A DNA stretch of 34,772 bases from Thauera linaloolentis 47Lol = DSM 12138 (GTDB lineage: Bacteria; Pseudomonadota; Gammaproteobacteria; Burkholderiales; Rhodocyclaceae), in the NCBI RefSeq assembly GCF_000310205.1, contig NZ_AMXE01000041.1:1-34772 (forward strand). Reading direction: 5' to 3'. Shown here piece after piece: positions 1 to 8,781 of the stretch. A model generated the notes under the pieces. The model saw nothing but the letters and a program-made list of their open reading frames with translations. It was not told where the DNA came from and did no database searches. Position numbers and translations under genes: made by a program. Each line of letters opens with the position of its first letter. The first letter of the stretch is position 1.

Positions 1-729
1 GGCGGTGCGCGCGCCCGCGCCGCGGCGGGCGCCGAAGCGCCATTGCCGGCCTTGCCCGTCGCCCACCTGCAGGCCGACCGCCCCGACATCACCCGCCTGC
101 GCGACGGTGGACGGGCCTATCCGCTCGGCGAGGCCGACCGCCCCGCCCGCCGCGGCCGCGATGGCGACAGCCGCGCGGCCGAACTGGCACGGATCGTCGA
201 CTACCTGGATGCCGCCAGTGCGGGGCACTTGCGCTACCGGCCGCACGGCGGCGCGACGTACTGCAACATCTACGCGGCCGACTATGCCTACCTTGCCGGC
301 GTCTACCTGCCACGGGTGTGGTGGACCGATTCCGCGCTGTACCGCCTGGCACTGGGCGAGCCGCCGGACGTGATGTACGGCCGGACGGTGCGCGAACTCA
401 ATGCCAACGCCCTGTACGACTGGTTCGACGAGCATGGCGCCGCGTTCGGCTGGGCGCGCGAACTGGATCTCACCCTGCTGCAGGCGGCAGCGAATGCCGG
501 CGAGGTCTGCGTCATCGTCGCCAAGCGCCGAGATCTCAACAGCTCGGGACACGTCAGCGTCGTCGTCCCCGAACAGGATGGCGCCGGGGCGCGGCATGCG
601 GAGGATGGCGAGGTCCTGCGCCCGCTCGAATCGCAGGCCGGTGCGCGCAATGTCACGCGCGCCGTGTCGGCCAGCGCGTGGTGGGCCGGGGAGCGCTTCC
701 AGTCCTTTGCATTCTGGCGGCATTCCTGA
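1..729 (+). CDS. Papain/NlpC-fold-like Cys-His protein, 3' fragment
   Basis: The reading frame is open from the first base of the window, so the true start lies to the left; the TTG at 43 is only an internal candidate. The visible 242 residues contain a Tyr-Cys-Asn-Ile-Tyr-Ala segment (Cys codon at 262-264), then an Asn-Ala-x-x-Tyr-Asp-Trp segment, and a Gly-His-Val-Ser-Val-Val segment (His codon at 550-552). This order of a Cys in a CN-[IF]-x-x-x-D context, an N-A-x-Y-D-W segment and a G-H-V strand resembles a widespread group of papain/NlpC-fold hydrolases that act on peptidoglycan or peptides. The fold assignment is an inference from motif order. No signal peptide can be judged because the N-terminus is missing. 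The gene ends 84 bases before the giant CHAT protein in the same direction, so the two could be co-transcribed. Confidence 0.6.
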   Translation, partial: GGARARAAAGAEAPLPALPVAHLQADRPDITRLRDGGRAYPLGEADRPARRGRDGDSRAAELARIVDYLDAASAGHLRYRPHGGATYCNIYAADYAYLAGVYLPRVWWTDSALYRLALGEPPDVMYGRTVRELNANALYDWFDEHGAAFGWARELDLTLLQAAANAGEVCVIVAKRRDLNSSGHVSVVVPEQDGAGARHAEDGEVLRPLESQAGARNVTRAVSASAWWAGERFQSFAFWRHS

Positions 730-813
730 TCGAATGCCGAGCACCCGCGGCTGCGCGGGAAAAACGAGAAACCGGCGCCTGCTGCTGGCAGCCGATTGCC
801 GAGGAGACACCAG

Positions 814-3800
814 ATGGCCAAACCCCAGGCGCCCGGGCAGCCGCTGCCCGCATTGAAGATGCCCCTGCTGTCCGACACCGCGCATGCCGGGGGTGTGCCC
901 GGGGTGCTGCGCAGCGCCGGCAGCCGTGCCGACGGCAGCGATGGCGAAGATCTGCTCCCTGGCCTGGAGGTAGTGCGCACGCTGGAACTGGCGCCGGCCA
1001 GCCGCAGCGCCGACGCTCCCGCCAGCGAGGTGCTCGATGCCGGTGCCGGCCTGCTGGCGCTGGAAGCCGCGGACGGTACGACGATCTTCATCCGCGCCGA
1101 TGCGCTGGCGGAACAGCTCGCGCGCGCGAGGCCGGAACTGATCGAGATCGACGAGCAGCAGGCGAGGACGATCGATTTCGCCCGTTTTCGCGACAACCGC
1201 GATACCGCGCGCGGTGCGCTCGGCTGGGTGTGGCGCCGGGTGATGGAGCTCCGGCTTCCGGACGATGAGCTGGCCGGCAAGGCCAGGGAGGCCGCGCGCG
1301 AGGCGCTCGGCGGCAAGACCCAGGACTGGGCCGCCGCATGGGCATCGCGCAAGGGCGCGCAGGCGCTGATGCGCACGATCGAGAACCGCCTTGCCGGCAC
1401 GCCCGGCCTCTACCGCTGGCGCGGTGGCGCGCTGCAGGACGGCGACCGCTGCGAGAGCGGGGATGCGCGCCTGAGCGAGGCGGCGCGGGCCGGCAGCCTG
1501 CTGGTGTTCATCCATGGCACCGGCTCGCATACGCTGGGCGGTTTCGGCGATCTGCCGGGCAGCAGCGCATGGGGCGTGCTGGAACAGCGCTTCGGCGAGC
1601 GCGTCTTCGGTTTCGAGCACCGTACTTTTTCCGAGAGCCCGATAGACAACGCGCTGGCGCTCGCCGACGTCCTGCCGGCCGAAAGCCGGCTGTGCCTGGT
1701 CACGCATTCACGCGGCGGCCTCGTCGGCGACCTGATGTGCCTCGATGCCGGCGATGCCATGCTTGACGAATTGATCGATGCCTGGCGGCCGGCAGTGCGC
1801 GGCGATGAGCGCGCCACGGCGCGCGAACTGGCTGCCGTGGCCACCGCCGAGCAGGCCAAGCTGCGCCGCCTGGCCGCCCTGCTGCGTGACAAGAAGCTGC
1901 GCGTCGAGCGCTACGTGCGGGTGGCCGCGCCGGCGCGCGGCACGGCGCTGCTGTCGGACAATCTCGATGTCTTCCTGTCGACCCTGCTCAACCTGGTGCG
2001 CCGTTTCGGCGCATGGGGGGCCGGCACGGTCGCCGGCGCGCTCGCCTCGCCGCTGGCCGCCGAAGCGGCGCGCAAGGCCGCCAACCGCGGCCTCGCCTTC
2101 CTGTCGCGCGTGGTGCTGGAAATCGCCGACAAGCGCCTGCAGCCCGGTGTCGTGCCGGGCATCGAGGCGATGCTGCCCGAATCGCCGATGGGCATGCTGC
2201 TCGGCCGTGCCGCGCTGGCACCGCAGACCCGCATGGCCGTCATCGCCGGCGACATCGAGGGTGGCGGAGCCGGGCTGGTGCAGCGCATCGGCGTGATGTT
2301 CGTGGACTGGGCTTTCTTCGACCGCGCGCGCAACGACCTGGTGGTGGATACCGATTCGATGTACGGCGGCCTCATCGCCCGCGCTGCGGGCGCGGGCGGT
2401 GCCGCGCACCGCGCGATCTACGTGCAGGGGCCGGAAGTCAGCCATTTCCGCTATTTCCGCGACGACGTGAAGAGCGCCGGCGTCGGCCTGCCCGCGGCGC
2501 TCGCCGCCTGGTTGACGCGCGAGGCGCCGGAACGGCAGGCCCCGTGGCTGCCGCTCGCCCTGCCCGAGCTCGAGCCGGCCGCCGCCAGCCGCGCCAGCCG
2601 TGGCGAAGCCGAACCCGCCGACGACACCATACCGGTGCTGGTCTACCTGCCGGGCATCATGGGCAGCCATCTCGCGGCCGATGGCGACCGCATCTGGCTC
2701 GATCCGCTCGACCTCGCCCGCGGCCGCCTGTCGCGCATCGCGATGGGCGCACGCCGGGCGGTACGCGAGGATGGTCTCGTCGGCCTGGCCTACGGCAAGC
2801 TCGCCGATCATCTCGAAGCCAGCCACCGCGTGATCCGCCACGATTACGACTGGCGCCAGCCGATCCGCAAGCTCGGCGCCGATCTCGCCCGCGTCCTGCG
2901 CGACGCGCTGCAGGCCCATCCCGGCCAGCCGGTGCGCATCCTCGCCCACAGCATGGGCGGGCTCGTGGCGCGTGCCGCCTTCGCGGCGGACAAGACCTTG
3001 TGGCGCGACATCGTCGCCCGCCCTGGCGGGCGCCTGCTGATGCTGGGTACGCCCAACCATGGCTCGCATCTGTTCGTCGAAACCCTGCTCGGCCAGTCCG
3101 ACACCATCCGCACGCTGGCGCGGGTGGACCTGAAGAACGGCATGCAGGCCGTGCTCGACATCGTCGCCGGCTTTCCCGGCGCCGTGCACCTGCTGCCCGC
3201 CCCCGGTTTCGAGGACACGGGCGGCACGGCGGAAAAGGACTACTACCGTGCCGAGGCATGGAGCGAGCTGGCCGAGATCAACAACGATTTTTGGTTCGGC
3301 CGCAGGCTGGCCGGCAAGCCGGCACAGGCGGCGCTCGACGAGGCCGCCGCTTTCTGGCGGGAAATGGCGGACACGCGCTGGGTGGATCTCGCGCCCGATC
3401 GCGTCGCCTACGTCTTCGGCCAGGCCGACAACACCCCCTGCGGCATCCTGCTGCAGCGCCAGGATGGCAAGCCGAAGAGCATCATGATGCGCGGCACGCC
3501 GCACGGCGACGGCTCGGTGACCTGGAAATCGGGCCGCATCCCCAACCTGCCCGACGAGCGCTGCTGGTACATGCCGGCAGACCACATGGGCCTGACCAGC
3601 ACCGGCAGGCATTTCGGCGACATCGAGGCCTTGCTCGACAAAGGCGTTCCGCTGCGGCTCGGCCGTCTGCCGGTGAGCCGTGGCGAGGAAGCGCGCGCGC
3701 CCCTGCTGAGCTACCGCGCGGGGCCGCCACCGGCCTACCCGGGCGATGCCGAGATCGCCACCCGCGTGCTCGGCGGGCGCTTCAGGCCCCTGCCGAGGCT

Positions 3801-6735
3801 CGGGCGCAGCACCCTGTCGGTCGCGGTGAGGGCGATGGACCTGCGTTTCGTCCAGGTCCCCATCCTCTGCGGCCACTACGAAGGCGACCCCATCGCCGGC
3901 GCCGAGGGCGTCATCGACCGCTGGCTGGTCGGCGGCGCGCTCAGCCAGCGCCAGCGCCTGGGCATCCACTCCGGCGCACTCGGGGGCGCCACCGTGGTGC
4001 TGATGCCGCGCAGCCGGCAGGAGCGCCTGCGCCGCACGGGGCGTGGCGCGGTGGTCGTCGGCCTGGGGGAAATGGGGCGCCTGGGCGCCGAGGGCGTCAC
4101 CGAGGCGGTGCGCGCCGGGGCCTTGCGCTACCTGTTGCACGCGTGCGACCGCGACGGCGAAGAGGGCGGCGGCATGGTGGACGGCGAGGCACTGCCCCTG
4201 CGCCTGGCGAGCCTGCTGATCGGCACCAACTCCACCGCGCAGCTCGACGTCGGCGATGCGGTGAAGGCGATCGTCCTCGGCGTGCTGCTTGCCAACCGCG
4301 ATTTTGCGCTGTGCTCGGGTGCCGGCAAGGCGCCGCGCGGGCGTATCGTCGCGCTGGAACTGGTCGAGCTGTACCGCGACGCGGCGATTTCCGCCGCCTA
4401 CGCCGTCAGTACGCTGGACAAGACCCTGGCCGGCGAACTCGGCCGCTTCGACACCGAACTGGAGCTGGCGGCCGAGCTGCAGCACGGCGACGGCGTGCGC
4501 CAGCGCCTGACGGTGAGCCCCTTCACCGACTACTGGCCGCGGCTGGCGGTCGGCTATGCGGACGACGACGAGGCGGGCGCCGCTGCCCAGGCGCCCGGCG
4601 CGGCCCCGCGTGTGCTTCATGCCGAGCGCCTGCGTTTCACCTACATGGGCGAAAAAGCGCGTGCCGAGGTCGTCGTGCAGCAGCGCCAGCCCGCGCTGTT
4701 CGAAAAGCTCGCCGCCGAGGCGCTCACCGGCCCCAATGCCACGCGCTATGTGGCGGGCGAGCATGCCCTGGGCCACATGCTGTTCCAGTTGCTGGTACCG
4801 GTCGACTTCAAGGCAGTGGCGCGCAAGGCCAACAACCTGATCCTGGTGGTGGACGAGCGCACCGCCAATCTGCCGTGGGAGCTGCTCGAAGCCGATGGCG
4901 AGCCGCTGGTGCGCAACACGCGCATGGTGCGCCAGTTTTCGACCACCCGCTTCCGCCGCGAGGTCGTGCACACCGATGCGCTGAACGCCTGCGTCATCGC
5001 CAACCCCAGCACCGAGGGCTATCACGCGCAGTTCGGCGGCCCGGACTGGCGGCCCAGGCTGGATGGCGACGGCAAGCCCCGCCCCGACCGCCTGCCCAGC
5101 CTCGACGGTGCGGCGCGCGAAGGCGAGGCCGTGGCCCGCATCCTCGAAGGCGCGGGTTATGTCGTCAAGCACTCGCCGCCGGATTCGCTCGCCAGTGACG
5201 TCTTCGCCCATTTGTTCGCCCGCCCCTGCCGCATCCTCGCCATCGCCGCCCATGGCATCTACGCCAAGCGCGGTGCCGACGGCCGCTACCGCAGCGGTGT
5301 CGTGCTGTCCGACGGCCTGCTGTTGTCGGCGACCGAGATCGGCTTGCTGGAAACCGTGCCCGACCTCGTCTTCCTGAGCTGCTGCCATCTCGGCCGGATC
5401 GGTGGCGGCGAGGCCGAAGCCGGGCAGCGCCTGGCCGCCAGCCTGGCCCGGGAACTGATCGACATGGGCGTGCGCTGCGTCGTGGCGGCGGGCTGGGAGG
5501 TGCGCGACGACGCGGCGCTGAGCTTTGCCGAGACCTTCTTCAACCAGATGGCGGTGCAGGGCGCGCGTTTTGCCGATGCGGTCTTCGTCGCCCGCCGCGC
5601 TGCGCTCGATGCCCATCCCGACTGCAACACCTGGGGCGCCTACCAGGCCTATGGCGATCCGGCCTTCCAGTTGAAGCTCGACGTCCGTTCGGCGCGCGAC
5701 GATGCGCCATTGCTGGCGCCGGAGGAACTGCTCGACTGGCTGGAGCAACTGCGCCTCGACACCCGGGTGCCCGGCGCGGGCAGGGGCGAGCGTGATTTCG
5801 TCGCCCTGGACAAGCGCGTCCAGCGGCGCCTGGCGCATCTGCCGCCGCACTGGGCGGAGCGCACCGATGTGCTGCAGGCCATTGGCCGGCTCTATGGTAG
5901 TTACGGCGCGGCCGGCTTCGGCGCCGCGCAGATGGCTTTGCTGCGAGCCGTCGCCGAGGATTCGTCGCAGGGCGTGGTGCCGATCAGCACCATCGAGCAA
6001 CTGGTCAACCTGGAGGCGTGCCGCGCGGAGGCACTGAGCGTGCCGGGCGAGGGCCAGGACCTTGCCGCGGCGGCGGCGCTGATCGACGATGCGCTGGCCC
6101 GTGTGTCGGCGCTCGTCACCTTGTCCGGCCTGCATCCCGCAAGCGGGGGCGGCGCGGATGCCGGCTTGCGGGTCAATGCCGAGCGGCAGTCCATCATCGG
6201 CAGCACCTGGAAGCGCAAGGCGATCGTGTTGCTGCGCAACACGGCGCCTGAGCTCGACGCGGTGCGCGAGGCGCTGCGGCAGGCGCGGGACGCATATGCG
6301 CAGGGGGAAGGCGATGCCGCCGCGCCGGGCTGGAACCCCTACGCCTGCATCAACCGCCTGCAGCTCGATGCCGTGCTCGGCGAGACGGGAGCCGGCGGCG
6401 CCGACGCGACGCGCTGCGCGGACGCGGCGCGCGCGCGTTTCGGGCGCAGCTTCGACTTCTGGGATGCGGTGATGGCGGCCGATGCCGTCGTCGCCCACTG
6501 GCTGGCCGGCGGCGAACTGCCGGGCGAGCCGCGCGGCCGCAAGCTGGCCGCAGCCTTGAGCCAGGATTACCGCGATACGCTGGACAAGGTCGCAGCATCG
6601 CCGCGCGACCTCGATTCGGTGTTCGCGCAGCTCAGGCTGCTGGCGGACTTCCTGCGGCTGCGGGGCAGCAAGGCGGACCTGGAGAGGGCGAAGGTGCTGG
6701 ACGAAGTGCTGACCGTCCTGGGCGGAACGGCCTGA
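814..6735 (+). CDS. Giant multidomain protein: two alpha/beta-hydrolases, M17-N-like domain, CHAT protease, TPR-S-like C-terminus
   Basis: The product has 1973 residues. The ATG at 814 is chosen because GAGGAGAC lies just upstream (801-808). Domain order as read from motifs: (1) residues about 225-550, alpha/beta-hydrolase with an FIHGTGSH oxyanion strand and THSRGG nucleophile elbow (Ser299), candidate Asp near 511-513 and His544. (2) About 605-930, LCAT/PGAP1-like hydrolase with LPGIMGSH, AHSMGG (Ser713), GDGSV (Asp899) and DHMGL (His924), a complete candidate triad. (3) About 1000-1107, a stretch resembling the N-terminal domain of M17 leucyl aminopeptidases (GGALSQ, VVVGLGE). (4) About 1270-1625, CHAT caspase-like protease with the dyad His1480 (AIAAHG) and Cys1524 (LSCCHLG). 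(5) About 1640-1970, a helical region with an IGSTWKRKA segment, resembling the TPR-S domain. There is no signal peptide or membrane segment, so it is probably cytosolic. Known CHAT and TPR-S proteins occur in bacterial conflict and cell-death systems; such a role here is inferred. Substrates are unknown. Confidence 0.85.
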   Translation: MAKPQAPGQPLPALKMPLLSDTAHAGGVPGVLRSAGSRADGSDGEDLLPGLEVVRTLELAPASRSADAPASEVLDAGAGLLALEAADGTTIFIRADALAEQLARARPELIEIDEQQARTIDFARFRDNRDTARGALGWVWRRVMELRLPDDELAGKAREAAREALGGKTQDWAAAWASRKGAQALMRTIENRLAGTPGLYRWRGGALQDGDRCESGDARLSEAARAGSLLVFIHGTGSHTLGGFGDLPGSSAWGVLEQRFGERVFGFEHRTFSESPIDNALALADVLPAESRLCLVTHSRGGLVGDLMCLDAGDAMLDELIDAWRPAVRGDERATARELAAVATAEQAKLRRLAALLRDKKLRVERYVRVAAPARGTALLSDNLDVFLSTLLNLVRRFGAWGAGTVAGALASPLAAEAARKAANRGLAFLSRVVLEIADKRLQPGVVPGIEAMLPESPMGMLLGRAALAPQTRMAVIAGDIEGGGAGLVQRIGVMFVDWAFFDRARNDLVVDTDSMYGGLIARAAGAGGAAHRAIYVQGPEVSHFRYFRDDVKSAGVGLPAALAAWLTREAPERQAPWLPLALPELEPAAASRASRGEAEPADDTIPVLVYLPGIMGSHLAADGDRIWLDPLDLARGRLSRIAMGARRAVREDGLVGLAYGKLADHLEASHRVIRHDYDWRQPIRKLGADLARVLRDALQAHPGQPVRILAHSMGGLVARAAFAADKTLWRDIVARPGGRLLMLGTPNHGSHLFVETLLGQSDTIRTLARVDLKNGMQAVLDIVAGFPGAVHLLPAPGFEDTGGTAEKDYYRAEAWSELAEINNDFWFGRRLAGKPAQAALDEAAAFWREMADTRWVDLAPDRVAYVFGQADNTPCGILLQRQDGKPKSIMMRGTPHGDGSVTWKSGRIPNLPDERCWYMPADHMGLTSTGRHFGDIEALLDKGVPLRLGRLPVSRGEEARAPLLSYRAGPPPAYPGDAEIATRVLGGRFRPLPRLGRSTLSVAVRAMDLRFVQVPILCGHYEGDPIAGAEGVIDRWLVGGALSQRQRLGIHSGALGGATVVLMPRSRQERLRRTGRGAVVVGLGEMGRLGAEGVTEAVRAGALRYLLHACDRDGEEGGGMVDGEALPLRLASLLIGTNSTAQLDVGDAVKAIVLGVLLANRDFALCSGAGKAPRGRIVALELVELYRDAAISAAYAVSTLDKTLAGELGRFDTELELAAELQHGDGVRQRLTVSPFTDYWPRLAVGYADDDEAGAAAQAPGAAPRVLHAERLRFTYMGEKARAEVVVQQRQPALFEKLAAEALTGPNATRYVAGEHALGHMLFQLLVPVDFKAVARKANNLILVVDERTANLPWELLEADGEPLVRNTRMVRQFSTTRFRREVVHTDALNACVIANPSTEGYHAQFGGPDWRPRLDGDGKPRPDRLPSLDGAAREGEAVARILEGAGYVVKHSPPDSLASDVFAHLFARPCRILAIAAHGIYAKRGADGRYRSGVVLSDGLLLSATEIGLLETVPDLVFLSCCHLGRIGGGEAEAGQRLAASLARELIDMGVRCVVAAGWEVRDDAALSFAETFFNQMAVQGARFADAVFVARRAALDAHPDCNTWGAYQAYGDPAFQLKLDVRSARDDAPLLAPEELLDWLEQLRLDTRVPGAGRGERDFVALDKRVQRRLAHLPPHWAERTDVLQAIGRLYGSYGAAGFGAAQMALLRAVAEDSSQGVVPISTIEQLVNLEACRAEALSVPGEGQDLAAAAALIDDALARVSALVTLSGLHPASGGGADAGLRVNAERQSIIGSTWKRKAIVLLRNTAPELDAVREALRQARDAYAQGEGDAAAPGWNPYACINRLQLDAVLGETGAGGADATRCADAARARFGRSFDFWDAVMAADAVVAHWLAGGELPGEPRGRKLAAALSQDYRDTLDKVAASPRDLDSVFAQLRLLADFLRLRGSKADLERAKVLDEVLTVLGGTA

Positions 6736-6862
6736 ACCCGTGCCGGCCGCTTGCACGACGAAACACCCCGGTGCGGAATCTTTTGCCCGATATCCGTCTC
6801 TGACCCGGTATTCTGCCGCCTCGGCCCGTCGTGGCGGCCCCGACATTTCCATGGAATGCCTC

Positions 6863-7186
6863 ATGTATCGAGATCCGAAATTCTCCGGCCTTTTCAACCA
6901 GTTCGGCGCCCGCGGCGGCACGCCGCCCAGCCTGTTGCAGAAAATCGTCACCGCGCTCGTCACCATCGCCGTGTTCGGCGTCGCGCTGATGTTCTCGGTC
7001 GTCTTCTTCGCCGTCGTCGTCACCGTCGGCGCGGTCGCCTGGGGCTACCTGTGGTGGAAGACGCGCGCGGTGCGCAAGCAGATGCGCGACCATCCGCCGA
7101 CCGGCGGGGGCATGGTGATCGAGGGCGAGGTCATCCGCGAGGTCGAGATCGAAGGCCGTCCGCGCGGGGACGCTCCGCCGCGCTGA
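6863..7186 (+). CDS. Small hypothetical membrane protein
   Basis: The 107-residue product is not recognised as a named family. The N-terminus is polar with Gly/Arg, followed by a long hydrophobic stretch (about residues 26-63) rich in Val, Phe and Ala that can form one or two membrane helices. Then comes WWKTRAVRKQM and a charged tail with acidic and basic residues, suggesting a cytoplasmic C-terminus. Two starts are possible: the ATG at 6863 with GGAA six bases upstream, or the in-frame ATG at 6851 with no Shine-Dalgarno; I prefer 6863. It lies about 127 bases after the CHAT-protein gene and about 106 bases before tpx, so it may be an independent unit. Coding is supported by a coherent hydrophobic profile and by the absence of a convincing frame on the other strand. 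Confidence 0.6.
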   Translation: MYRDPKFSGLFNQFGARGGTPPSLLQKIVTALVTIAVFGVALMFSVVFFAVVVTVGAVAWGYLWWKTRAVRKQMRDHPPTGGGMVIEGEVIREVEIEGRPRGDAPPR

Positions 7187-7292
7187 GCTTCGCCGCCCCG
7201 CGCGCCATGGCTTGGTGTAGTCTGTCCGCTCCCCTGCAGACGGGCCGCAGAGCCTGGCGGCAGGATCCGATACCAGACAGAGGACAACAACC

Positions 7293-7793
7293 ATGAGCAA
7301 TGTGACCCTTGGCGGCAACCCGATCGAAGTATCCGGCCGCTTTCCGCAGGCGGGCGATCGCGCCCCCGCCTTCAAGCTGACGGGGGCCGACCTGGCCGAT
7401 GTCGGCCTCGATGCCTTTGCCGGCAAGCGCAAGGTGCTGAACATCGTCCCCAGCCTCGACACGCCGGTGTGCGCCACCTCGACGCGCAAGTTCAATGCCG
7501 AAGCCGGCGGCCTGGCCGACACCGTGGTGCTGGTGGTGTCCGCCGACCTGCCCTTCGCCGCCAAGCGCTTCTGCGAGACCGAGGGCCTGCAGAACGTCAA
7601 GACGCTGTCGACCTTCCGCAGCCCCGCCTTCGCCCAGGACTATGGCGTCGCCATCACCTCCGGCCCGCTGGCCGGCGTCACCGCGCGCGCGGTGGTCGTG
7701 ATCGATGCGAACGACACGGTGGTGTATGCGCAACGCGTGCCCGAGATCAAGGAAGAGCCGGACTATGCCGCTGCACTGGCTGCGCTGAAGTAA
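7293..7793 (+). CDS. tpx: Thiol peroxidase Tpx (atypical 2-Cys peroxiredoxin)
   Basis: The enzyme reduces hydrogen peroxide and alkyl hydroperoxides using thioredoxin as electron donor. The 166-residue length is normal for Tpx. The peroxidatic Cys60 lies in the family motif S-L-D-T-P-V-C-x-x-S-T, and the resolving Cys94 lies in RFCETEGL, which is the Tpx spacing and distinguishes it from bacterioferritin co-migratory protein and AhpC. The N-terminus ([15 protein letters not shown]) also matches Tpx. GAGGACA about ten bases upstream of the ATG serves as ribosome binding site. The gene stands alone: it is closed by a strong hairpin plus T-run at 7828-7865 and faces the minus-strand lipoprotein genes. 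In most bacteria Tpx is periplasmic or cytosolic; no signal peptide is seen here, so cytosolic is likely. Confidence 0.97.
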   Translation: MSNVTLGGNPIEVSGRFPQAGDRAPAFKLTGADLADVGLDAFAGKRKVLNIVPSLDTPVCATSTRKFNAEAGGLADTVVLVVSADLPFAAKRFCETEGLQNVKTLSTFRSPAFAQDYGVAITSGPLAGVTARAVVVIDANDTVVYAQRVPEIKEEPDYAAALAALK

Positions 7794-7827
7794 GCCAGCC
7801 AGGGCTGCGGCCCTTGTGCACACAAGA

Positions 7828-7865
7828 AAGGCCCCGCATCCTCACGGAGCTGCGGGGCCTTTTTT
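7828..7865 (+). terminator. Rho-independent terminator after tpx, possibly bidirectional
   Basis: A stem of about 11 bp (AAGGCCCCGCA pairing with TGCGGGGCCTT) with a 12-base loop is followed by a run of six T. It ends tpx transcription. On the opposite strand the same stem is followed by CCTTTCTTGTG, a weaker T-rich tail, and it lies just past the stop of the converging lipoprotein gene, so it may serve both. Confidence 0.92.
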
Positions 7866-7888
7866 CGAATCGTCGAGCGTGACGGCGA

Positions 7889-8716
7889 TCAGTTCCCTAC
7901 TTTCAGCCGGCCGCCCTTGCCCAGGCCACCCTTCACTTCCTGCGCCTTGTAGTTGCGCAGCGAGATCACCATGTTGTTGTAGGCGTCCATGAACGCCGCC
8001 ACGGTGGCCTTGCCCTCGGGAGAGCGGGAGAAGCCGCCCAGGCCGGCAGCGGCGCCGCCGCCGATGGCGCCCAGGGCCGCACCGAAGTTGGTGGCCGTGG
8101 CGTTGCCTTCGGAGATGGATATCTGCACGCCCGAGCGGATGTCGAACATGCTCAGCGTCACCACCGAAGCCTTGCTCTGCATGGCGCCGCCAATGACGGC
8201 TCCTGCCCTGCCGAGCAGGCCGCCCACGCCGGCAGCCATCTGGCCGGTGGAGTCGTTGTCGATGATGATGGACGGCTCCATGTAATAGTCCGCGGCGACG
8301 CGCTGGCCCTTTTGCTGCTTGGAGCCGGCACGGAATTCGCCCGAGTTGCGCTGCTTGTCCGTGATCGCGCTGATCTTGCTTTCGGTGCGGTTGTTGCCGA
8401 CCGACGTGATGACGAAGCAGTTCGATTGCTGCACGGCCAGGCGGATCAGCGGTTCGATGGTGGTGATGTTGGTGGCGGCGCCGAAGCTCGCGTACCACTC
8501 CTTGCCGCGGCCGTCGTCCACTGCCAGCGTTCCCAGCGGCTCGTCGCAGCGTTCGAGGTTGGCGTTGGCGTTGACGCTGGCGTCACCGGCAGCGCCGCCG
8601 GTGACGGCGGTGGGGCTGTTGCCCGAGGATACGAGGCCGCCGGCGCCAGGGGTGACGCAGCCGGTCAAGGCCAGCGAAGCCGCAAGCGCGGCCAGGGAGA
8701 TAGAGGTCTTGGACAT
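7889..8716 (-). CDS. CsgG/HfaB-like outer-membrane lipoprotein
   Basis: The 275-residue product has a lipoprotein signal: a basic start (MSKTS), a hydrophobic core and the lipobox LTGC with the acylated Cys at position 20, followed by a Gly/Ser/Ala linker. The body has features of CsgG-like proteins: an early strand segment on a regulated-lipoprotein core (TTIEPLIRLAVQQSNCFVI), a DYYMEPSI strand, and two Gly-rich stretches (GVGGLLGRAGAVIGGA and GAALGAIGGGAAAGLGG) that in this family lie in the membrane-inserting part. CsgG proteins form secretion channels for curli; more distant members have unknown roles. No curli subunit or chaperone gene is nearby. The start at 8716 is fixed by the signal peptide; upstream in-frame codons belong to another frame's gene. 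It follows the Sel1 lipoprotein gene by 65 bases and is probably co-transcribed. Confidence 0.8.
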   Translation of the reverse strand: MSKTSISLAALAASLALTGCVTPGAGGLVSSGNSPTAVTGGAAGDASVNANANLERCDEPLGTLAVDDGRGKEWYASFGAATNITTIEPLIRLAVQQSNCFVITSVGNNRTESKISAITDKQRNSGEFRAGSKQQKGQRVAADYYMEPSIIIDNDSTGQMAAGVGGLLGRAGAVIGGAMQSKASVVTLSMFDIRSGVQISISEGNATATNFGAALGAIGGGAAAGLGGFSRSPEGKATVAAFMDAYNNMVISLRNYKAQEVKGGLGKGGRLKVGN

Positions 8717-8781
8717 GGAGGTCGTCTTTCGTAGGGGGGTGAAAGGATGGAAAACGAATGAGCGCAGCAGCGGTACACCGT

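Noticed and set aside
1708-7023. A 1771-codon open frame on the minus strand opposite the CHAT gene
   Set aside because: It has no domain-like segments and is explained by the extreme GC bias of third codon positions of the real gene on the plus strand.
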